Assembly (NCBI GenBank): GCA_028696365.1
Contig: JAQVHG010000124.1
Span: 1 to 6,677, forward strand
DNA length: 6,677 bases
From: Methanofollis sp.
Lineage (GTDB): Archaea; Halobacteriota; Methanomicrobia; Methanomicrobiales; Methanofollaceae
Direction: 5' to 3'
This document shows, one piece after another, positions 1 to 3,917 of this stretch (positions are counted from its first letter, which is position 1; each line of letters begins with the position of its first letter). A program made the translations under genes and the position numbers. The notes beneath the pieces were generated by a model that saw only the letters and a program-made list of their open reading frames with translations, made no database searches and was not told the origin of the DNA.

Positions 1-169
1 CCTTTTTATTCTGCTGAACTCGTCCCGAATAAATTCACGAATGTTTCAGTTCTGTAGATACCCCTCACTAAATCTAGGTGTGAACGTGACTCGAGCGCAC
101 CCTCGACTTCGAAGACGACCTTGACGATCAGGCGAGAAGATCTTGGCGTGCCGCAGGAAAAGTGAGGCG
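1..169. other. left-edge non-coding stretch
   Basis: No gene could be supported here. The minus strand has one frame open from the end of the regulator gene down to a TAA at 6-8, with some GC-rich third positions, but it has no ATG start, no ribosome binding site and no family I recognise. A short motif at 44-68 (core CTGTAGA, then CCCTCAC) resembles the left inverted repeat at 1054-1077 on the other side of the regulator gene. No clear terminator for the regulator is visible; T runs on its strand are at most four bases. Confidence 0.5.
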
Positions 170-946
170 TTAGCCAGGCACTGGTCCGGACTCCGACGTC
201 GTCATGTGATCCGTCTCCCTCTTCGCAGTCCTGAATGCCTCCGAAGCGGTCGGAGTGAGGAGGTACATCTTTTTTCTCCCCTTGCGATATGACGCAGCGA
301 CCCCGTCAGCGACGAGGCGCTTCATATGCCAGGATATTGTCGAACTTGTGGTGTCAGTTGCTGCCATCAGGTCCTGATGGGAGAGTTCGGCGTCTCTGGA
401 GAGCAGGTTGAGGATCAGACGGGCATTTTCATTGTGGCGGTAGGTGAGAAGGACCGCTTCCATTCGGCTGTAGTCTCCGTTTCTGACATAGTAGTGTTTG
501 GCACCGTGATGGGAACGGCAGGCGACCGTATCGTGGACGGTCAGGAGTCTCAGGTGGTAGCGTGTTGTCCCGACATTCATTCTCGCTCTCTCCTTGAGGG
601 AAGAGAAGCATATTCCAGGGTTTTCTCTGATAATAATATAGAGCACACGCCTCTTTTCGTGGTCGAGGACGGTCTGCCGGGTGACCCGACGAAACCCGAG
701 GCATGAGATGACAACGAGGGAGTACAGGATCTCAGCCGGGAGGAGGAATGCTGGTGAAAGAAAAAGGGCCAGTTCAATGACCATCATCCTAGGAGATAGA
801 TCATAGAAAGAGATCTCGTCGAAGTCGTGATACTCCTGGAAGGGAATATCAACGGCAGGGGCGATGGCATATCCTCCGAGGGCGGCGGCAGGGGGTGCGA
901 TCAGGAGACCCGAGAGGAGGATGAAGAAAAGGGGGTGCATCTCCAT
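170..946 (-). CDS. membrane-anchored regulator with two winged-helix domains
   Basis: Putative transcription regulator tethered to the cytoplasmic membrane. Numbered from the upstream ATG at 973, residues 14-33 are a hydrophobic signal-like or membrane segment. A loop of about 30 residues follows, then a second hydrophobic segment (62-93) ending in a basic stretch (FRRVTRQ). The cytoplasmic part has two winged helix-turn-helix units: about 104-165 (recognition-helix-like TTRYHLRLL) and about 183-240 (SSTISWHMKRL, then a basic wing, RKGRKK). This architecture is common among uncharacterised regulators of methanogens; the ligand and targets are unknown. Start choice: an AT-rich TATA-like box abuts the ATG at 973, so a transcript from it would begin near 952. 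That excludes this ATG and favours the one at 946 (or 940), just before the first hydrophobic segment. No Shine-Dalgarno sequence precedes any of the three. The extended form is 170-973 (267 aa). The gene is divergent from the ABC permease, which makes that permease a possible target (inference). Confidence 0.82.
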   Translation of the reverse strand: MEMHPLFFILLSGLLIAPPAAALGGYAIAPAVDIPFQEYHDFDEISFYDLSPRMMVIELALFLSPAFLLPAEILYSLVVISCLGFRRVTRQTVLDHEKRRVLYIIIRENPGICFSSLKERARMNVGTTRYHLRLLTVHDTVACRSHHGAKHYYVRNGDYSRMEAVLLTYRHNENARLILNLLSRDAELSHQDLMAATDTTSSTISWHMKRLVADGVAASYRKGRKKMYLLTPTASEAFRTAKRETDHMTTSESGPVPG

Positions 947-973
947 GAGATACAGAGAGGGAGGCAATGACAT

Positions 974-983
974 AATATAATCG
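974..983 (-). promoter_or_regulatory. probable TATA box of the membrane regulator
   Basis: On the minus strand the bases read ATTATATTAT, the best TATA-like match upstream of the regulator. Archaeal TATA boxes are centred about 26-27 bases before the transcription start, which predicts a start near 952. The mRNA would then be leaderless or nearly so for the ATG at 946. A weaker candidate (ACATATT, about 1005-1011) would give a short leader for the ATG at 973 instead. Confidence 0.45.
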
Positions 984-1059
984 ATCTAGATCCAGCCGAA
1001 TATGTAGTCTTCATCTCCTGAAACCCTCTCTCCATAGACGACAAACTCCCATATTCCAG

Positions 1060-1219
1060 CCCTGTAGAATCCCTCACCTCTTCTGGGTACGAGCGCGATT
1101 CAACCGCCTTCCCCCATCTTCTCTCCGGGGGCTCTGCCCCCGGACCCCCGGGACGAAGATAGGCCTGGGAAGGCGGGGGACACACATCCCCCACACAATA
1201 GGTACGGGTTTCTACAGAG
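1060..1219. repeat. 160-bp palindromic unit with terminal inverted repeats
   Basis: The sequence at 1060-1078 (CCCTGTAGAATCCCTCACC) matches the reverse complement of 1201-1219 (CTCTGTAGAAACCCGTACC) at 15 of 19 positions. The two arms lie almost symmetrically (25 and 24 bases away) around the large hairpin repeat at 1104-1176. No open reading frame fits inside and no target-site duplication is obvious. The form suggests a MITE-like non-autonomous element or a structured intergenic repeat; which one cannot be decided here. Confidence 0.5.
1104..1176 (+). repeat. dispersed hairpin repeat, copy A
   Basis: Nested inverted repeats. The outer arms are CCGCCTTCCC (1104-1113) and GGGAAGGCGG (1167-1176), a perfect 10-bp match. 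A middle stem is formed by ATCTTC (1116-1121) with GAAGAT (1155-1160). The core is CCGGGGGC-TCT-GCCCCCGG (1125-1143), an 8-bp perfect stem with a three-base loop, followed by a second C run (1145-1149) that could compete for the same G run. The 71 bases 1105-1175 align without gaps to the reverse complement of 6374-6444, with 52 identities counted by eye. It lies between divergent genes, so it is not placed as a terminator. Confidence 0.72.
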
Positions 1220-1286
1220 GTCTTTTTTTGTGTTTACACTATGCTCAAGGTATTATCGGACAGATCGACGATCCTGATAGATCATA

Positions 1287-1294
1287 TTTATAAA
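1287..1294 (+). promoter_or_regulatory. TATA box of the ABC permease
   Basis: TTTATAAA is a consensus-like archaeal TATA box and the strongest in this intergenic region. The predicted transcription start is near 1316, giving a leader of about 78 bases before the ATG at 1395. GATC occurs three times just upstream (1263, 1270, 1280), and the leader contains a perfect 10-bp palindrome GTGCATGCAC (1358-1367). Either could be a regulator site, but neither is demonstrated. Confidence 0.65.
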
Positions 1295-1394
1295 ACACTG
1301 GCATATGTCTGCCTGAAGATACGGCGCGGGGCGTCCCATGAGAGGTAGGGCATGTTCGTGCATGCACCCCCTGGCCCCTTAATTGAGATGTCAT

Positions 1395-2408
1395 ATGCGA
1401 GTAAAAAGAGTTATTATCGTGGCCGGGAAGGAGTTCGCCGACCATCTCACTAGCAGGAAATTCCTGGTGATCCTTGCGTTTTTCCTGATGTTCGTCCTCT
1501 TTGGCATACAGCAGGGGATCGATCAGTACAACCAGAATATTGAGTCATATAATGAGCAGATACAACTGGCAGAAGATACCGACGGTCCGGAGGGCGTGAT
1601 GCCAGAGAGACCGTCGATCCTGTTCATCTTCTATTACTTGGTCAGTTCTCTGGTGTCTTTCGGGGGCATCCTTGCGATTGCAACCGGTTTCGATCTTATT
1701 TCGAAGGAGAAAGAGACCAGAACACTTCAAATGCTCCTCTCTCACCCGATCTACCGAGACGAGGTGATCAACGGCAAGGCCCTCGGTGGAAGTGCCGCCC
1801 TCGGGGTCGCACTGGGACTGGCATTCGCCGTCACCCTTGCGGTGCTCCTCGTCTTCTCAATCGTGCCGACAGTCGACGAGTGTGTCGCCATCGGAATCAT
1901 CGGGATTGTATCCTTCCTTTTCCTGCTGGCGTTCTTCGCCCTTGCCCTCTCCCTCTCAGTCTTCGTGAAAGAGAGCGGACATGCAGTGGTCTATGGCCTG
2001 GCACTCTTCTTCGTCTTTCTGTACCTCCTGCCGATGTGCGGGGCGTCTTTCGGAGACGCAGTTGCAGGGGAAATGCCACAGAGACCTGAATTGCCGATGG
2101 ATGCCGACGGGGTGATCCACATCCCATCAGAAGGAGCAGCACTGGAGGCGTACGAAGAGGGGTGCAGGCAGTATGATCTCCAGATGGAAGCATATCGGGC
2201 AAAAAAAAGATTTGTAACCGATGCGGTCAGCCTCTTCTCGCCAACGGCGAGTTATTCTTCTGTCACTTCGATGGTTATCAATCCCTCAGATGTACCCCCT
2301 GAGACTGCGGCAGGCCGGATCTGGGGAGGTATCGTGGCTTTGATCGCCTTCGCATCAGTCTTTTTTGCTCTTGCGTACTGGAAGTTCATGCGGATGGACC
2401 TCCGGTGA
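1395..2408 (+). CDS. ABC-2 type transporter permease
   Basis: Integral membrane permease subunit of an ABC-2 type transporter (NatB/NosY-like export systems); the substrate is unknown. Counting from the ATG at 1395 (337 aa), hydrophobic segments lie near residues 22-38, 76-100, 131-157, 164-192, 197-213 and 310-331, matching the six-helix ABC-2 layout. The stretch after segment 2 (FDLISKEKETRTLQMLLSHP) is the typical cytoplasmic segment between TM2 and TM3 of the family. Two large loops, about 39-75 and 214-305, would lie outside; both are acidic and the second is rich in Glu, Tyr and Gln. A TTG at 1383 is in frame and could add four residues; the ATG is preferred because it leads straight into the basic MRVKR end common to these proteins. 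No ATP-binding partner gene lies beside it here, and it has its own promoter, so its ATPase must be encoded elsewhere. Confidence 0.85.
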   Translation: MRVKRVIIVAGKEFADHLTSRKFLVILAFFLMFVLFGIQQGIDQYNQNIESYNEQIQLAEDTDGPEGVMPERPSILFIFYYLVSSLVSFGGILAIATGFDLISKEKETRTLQMLLSHPIYRDEVINGKALGGSAALGVALGLAFAVTLAVLLVFSIVPTVDECVAIGIIGIVSFLFLLAFFALALSLSVFVKESGHAVVYGLALFFVFLYLLPMCGASFGDAVAGEMPQRPELPMDADGVIHIPSEGAALEAYEEGCRQYDLQMEAYRAKKRFVTDAVSLFSPTASYSSVTSMVINPSDVPPETAAGRIWGGIVALIAFASVFFALAYWKFMRMDLR

Positions 2409-2488
2409 CCGCAGGCAGGGGGAGGTTGGCAAGGGGTCGGTGCAGAAGGCATGACGTCGTTCCTCCTGCCCGGAGACACACCTTCGCC

Positions 2489-2510
2489 TTGAAGATCAAA
2501 GATCTTCTCA
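2489..2510. other. short inverted repeat after the permease gene
   Basis: GAAGATC-AAA-GATCTTC (2491-2507) forms a perfect 7-bp stem with a three-base loop, and can be extended by TTG/CAA with one bulged base. It lies 80 bases past the permease stop codon, between convergent genes. No T run follows, so it is not a standard intrinsic terminator. It could stabilise or process the 3' end, or be chance. Confidence 0.35.
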
Positions 2511-2574
2511 AGCACCCTCCGAACACAGCCTCAGACCTTAGGATCAAGAGGAGGACAGGAAAAGAGAATAGATG

Positions 2575-2616
2575 GACCCTATCGTGTGGCGGGGCCTGGG
2601 GGGTGCAACCCCTGAC
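2575..2616 (-). repeat. dispersed hairpin repeat, diverged copy C
   Basis: On the minus strand this stretch has a short hairpin GGGG-TTGCA-CCCC, then CCCCAGGCCCC and CGATAGGGTC. The last two blocks match copy B on its minus strand (CCCCAGACCCC, one difference; CGATAGGGTC, exact), with small spacing changes between them. The outer arms seen in copies A and B are missing, so this is a partial or degenerate copy. It lies between the convergent permease and CGGC genes. Confidence 0.45.
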
Positions 2617-2681
2617 ATTTCTCCAGAGCCCATGATTTCCCTCCCACCATTGATCCCCCCCGACACACTAGAAAAGAGATC

Positions 2682-3011
2682 TCAGTGCGTCCACTCGATG
2701 ACCGGGACCTCGGGTCCGACGGCCTTCATCACGGCGTCCCTGAGATTGGCGAAATGCGGGCATGGATACCCGATGGGGTTTCCCTTGCTGATACAGGACG
2801 CCAGCACGATCGCCTCCGCCCCCCGTTCGACAAGCATCTTCGCGCGCGGGATGGCCCGCTTTCCAGGACACCCCCCGCAGGTCACGAACCCGACGATCTC
2901 GACCGGCCCGGTCTCCTGAAACGCACCTTTCCCTTCCCGTGTCACGATGAAGTCCATCGTCCCTGGACAGACGTCTTCGGTCATCATGCACCTGATAATC
3001 CCAACTTTCAT
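2682..3011 (-). CDS. CGGC domain-containing protein
   Basis: Small cysteine-rich protein of the CGGC family (named for its CGGC motif), found mainly in anaerobic archaea and bacteria; the function is unknown, with metal or redox binding proposed from the cysteines. Counted from the ATG at 3011 (109 aa), the family signatures are IIRC at 5-8, EDVCPG at 12-17, VTCGGCPGKR at 43-52, LASCISKGNPIGYPCPHF at 70-87 and a final EWTH. Cysteines 8, 15, 45, 48, 73 and 84 plus His86 are candidate ligands. The length is close to a full single-domain member. Start choice: the family usually begins MKVGIIRC or similar, which is the ATG at 3011. A TATA box centred near 3038 predicts transcription from about 3012, so the message is probably leaderless. 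The ATG at 3032 would add seven residues but lies upstream of that start. Confidence 0.88.
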   Translation of the reverse strand: MKVGIIRCMMTEDVCPGTMDFIVTREGKGAFQETGPVEIVGFVTCGGCPGKRAIPRAKMLVERGAEAIVLASCISKGNPIGYPCPHFANLRDAVMKAVGPEVPVIEWTH

Positions 3012-3034
3012 GGAGAGGGATCTATGCTCCATAG

Positions 3035-3042
3035 AATTATAT
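3035..3042 (-). promoter_or_regulatory. TATA box of the CGGC gene
   Basis: The minus strand reads ATATAATT, flanked as GATATAATTC. Its centre is about 27 bases before the ATG at 3011, the spacing expected between a TATA box and the transcription start in archaea. The message would therefore start at or next to the codon, without a ribosome binding site. Confidence 0.6.
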
Positions 3043-3105
3043 CACATGGTCAGGTCGGGGAGAGGAAAATGAACCGCTGACACTCTGTATCAGGAGTGAT
3101 GCAAC

Positions 3106-3117
3106 AAAACAGAAAAA
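3106..3117 (-). terminator. T-rich terminator of tRNA-Gly
   Basis: Just past the mature tRNA 3' end, the minus strand has a run of five T (3117-3113) and then four T (3109-3106). Archaeal RNA polymerase commonly terminates at such T tracts without a hairpin. Confidence 0.55.
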
Positions 3118-3121
3118 TAGA

Positions 3122-3192
3122 TGCGATAGCCGGGATTCGAACCCGAGTTAGTGGCTTGGGAAGCCACTGTCCTACCACTAGACTACTATCGC
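3122..3192 (-). tRNA. tRNA-Gly (anticodon CCC)
   Basis: A full cloverleaf is readable on the minus strand. Acceptor GCGATAG pairs with CTATCGC; D stem GTCT/GGAC with loop AGTGGTA; anticodon stem GTGGC/GCCAC around loop TTCCCAA, giving anticodon CCC; four-base variable loop TAAC; T stem TCGGG/CCCGG around TTCGAAT. The discriminator base is A at 3122. The 3' CCA is not encoded, as in many archaeal tRNAs, and there is no intron. It decodes GGG glycine codons. The gene is divergent from the rps15 operon and has its own TATA box. No repeat of its 3' end is seen elsewhere in the window, so there is no sign of an integration site. Confidence 0.96.
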
Positions 3193-3220
3193 CTGACCAT
3201 AATTTATTGGCGGTCTCGGA

Positions 3221-3228
3221 TTATAAAG
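3221..3228 (-). promoter_or_regulatory. TATA box of tRNA-Gly
   Basis: The minus strand reads CTTTATAA with a purine-rich stretch (GAGAAAGAA) upstream that could serve as the TFB recognition element. The centre is about 32 bases before the mature tRNA 5' end, which leaves a 5' leader of a few bases for RNase P to remove. Confidence 0.65.
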
Positions 3229-3309
3229 GTTCTTTCTCCATCCAGCCCACGACCCCTCAGCAGGGTGCGCCCGCAGACCCAGCGACACCCTTAAGTCCAA
3301 GGCGCGGCA

Positions 3310-3318
3310 TTTAATATA
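3310..3318 (+). promoter_or_regulatory. upstream TATA box of the rps15 operon
   Basis: TTTAATATA is a good archaeal TATA match. It predicts a transcription start near 3340 and a leader of about 112 bases before the rps15 ATG. An 18-base palindrome begins at the very next base. Confidence 0.6.
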
Positions 3319-3336
3319 CAGCACTGAACAGTGCTG
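3319..3336. promoter_or_regulatory. palindromic operator candidate next to the rps15 TATA box
   Basis: CAGCACTG-AA-CAGTGCTG has two perfect 8-base arms around a two-base centre. It directly abuts the TATA box and fills the space up to the predicted transcription start near 3340. A protein bound there would block RNA polymerase recruitment, the usual mode of archaeal repressors. The DNA-binding protein is unknown. If transcription really starts further upstream, the same bases would form an RNA hairpin instead. Confidence 0.5.
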
Positions 3337-3342
3337 GCTGAC

Positions 3343-3390
3343 GTAAGTCCGACGTGTCCCACGACACGGCCCAAAGTGGCTCGGGATTAC
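3343..3390 (+). promoter_or_regulatory. candidate structured leader (three-way junction) of rps15 mRNA
   Basis: Read as RNA, 48 bases can form three helices that meet with no unpaired base at the junction. P1 pairs 3343-3352 (GTAAGTCCGA) with 3381-3390 (TCGGGATTAC): eight Watson-Crick pairs, one U-G and one G-A mismatch. P2 is CGTGTC/GACACG (3353-3358 with 3363-3368) with loop CCAC. P3 is GCC/GGC (3369-3371 with 3378-3380) with a six-base loop. Known: S15 binds a three-way junction in 16S rRNA, and several bacterial S15 proteins repress their own mRNA through leader structures. Inferred: this leader may bind archaeal S15. P3 is short, and the second TATA box at 3402 would make transcripts that lack the structure. 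A stand-alone small RNA is the alternative. Confidence 0.4.
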
Positions 3391-3401
3391 AGAGAGGTCG
3401 G

Positions 3402-3409
3402 TATTAATA
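3402..3409 (+). promoter_or_regulatory. second, proximal TATA box candidate of rps15
   Basis: TATTAATA lies inside the perfect palindrome GTATTAATAC (3401-3410). It predicts a transcription start near 3432 and a leader of about 20 bases that keeps the ribosome binding site GAGGT (3442-3446). Either this box or the one at 3310, or both, could drive the operon. Confidence 0.45.
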
Positions 3410-3451
3410 CTGCTCTTTTCTGGACTTACTCTGGTCAATGTGAGGTAGAAT

Positions 3452-3910
3452 ATGGCACGAATGCATGCACGGCGGAGGGGCAAATCCGGATCGGTCGCAC
3501 CATACCGCACCAAAGCACCAGAGTGGTGTGAGGTCTCTGCAGATGAGGCCGTGAAGATCGTCGTTGATCTTCGCAAGATGGGCAAAACCAGCAGCGAAAT
3601 CGGATTTATCCTCAGAGACAAGTACGGTATTCCTGATATCAATCTCGTGACCGGCAAGAAGGTCGGCGAGATCCTCGAAGAGAACGGTCTTGCCACCGAG
3701 ATCCCCGAGGACCTCAGGAACCTCATCGCAAAGTCGCTCGCGATGCGCAAGCACCTCGCCGCGAACAAGAACGACACCCACAACAAGCGGCAGCTCCAGC
3801 TCACCGAGTCCAAGGTGCGCCGCCTTGTGAAGTACTACCGGTCGAGTGGAAAACTCGCCGCGGACTGGACATACAAACCTGAGACTGCTGAAATTCTCCT
3901 CTCCAGATAA
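3452..3910 (+). CDS. rps15: 30S ribosomal protein S15 (uS15, archaeal type)
   Basis: Small-subunit ribosomal protein that binds the central domain of 16S rRNA early in assembly. The 152-residue product has the archaeal/eukaryotic layout: an N-terminal extension (basic start MARMHARRRGKSGS, then a helical region from about 28) and the S15 core from about 90 on. Diagnostic stretches are HLAANKNDTHNKRQLQL (101-117), SKVRRLVKYYR (120-130) and the ending WTYKPETAEILLSR. Length and ending match archaeal S15, so it is complete. Start choice: GAGGT at 3442-3446 sits five bases before the ATG at 3452, and the MARMHA start is typical of the family. It is the first gene of the operon, with seven bases to the next start codon. 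Regulation may involve two TATA boxes, an operator-like palindrome and a structured leader, described separately. Confidence 0.97.
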   Translation: MARMHARRRGKSGSVAPYRTKAPEWCEVSADEAVKIVVDLRKMGKTSSEIGFILRDKYGIPDINLVTGKKVGEILEENGLATEIPEDLRNLIAKSLAMRKHLAANKNDTHNKRQLQLTESKVRRLVKYYRSSGKLAADWTYKPETAEILLSR

Positions 3911-3917
3911 GTAAGTC

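Noticed and set aside
6..167. minus-strand open frame at the left edge
   Set aside because: Open for 54 codons with some GC-rich third positions, but it has no ATG, no ribosome binding site and no recognisable motif.
326..706. 126-codon plus-strand frame opposite the regulator gene
   Set aside because: Shadow of the well-supported minus-strand regulator; no start signals or domain pattern.
1358..1378. Possible fourth fragment of the hairpin repeat (TGCACCCCCTGGCCCC) in the permease leader
   Set aside because: It resembles part of copy C, but it is short and C-rich, lacks the hairpin arms and lacks the CGATAGGG block; kept only as a weak resemblance.
3122..3192. tRNA-Gly as an integration site
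   Set aside because: No second copy of the tRNA 3' end, no integrase gene and housekeeping genes follow directly.
3343..3391. H/ACA guide RNA reading of the rps15 leader (ACA at 3389-3391)
   Set aside because: The lower helix uses the ACA bases themselves, and there is no two-sided internal loop to act as a guide pocket.
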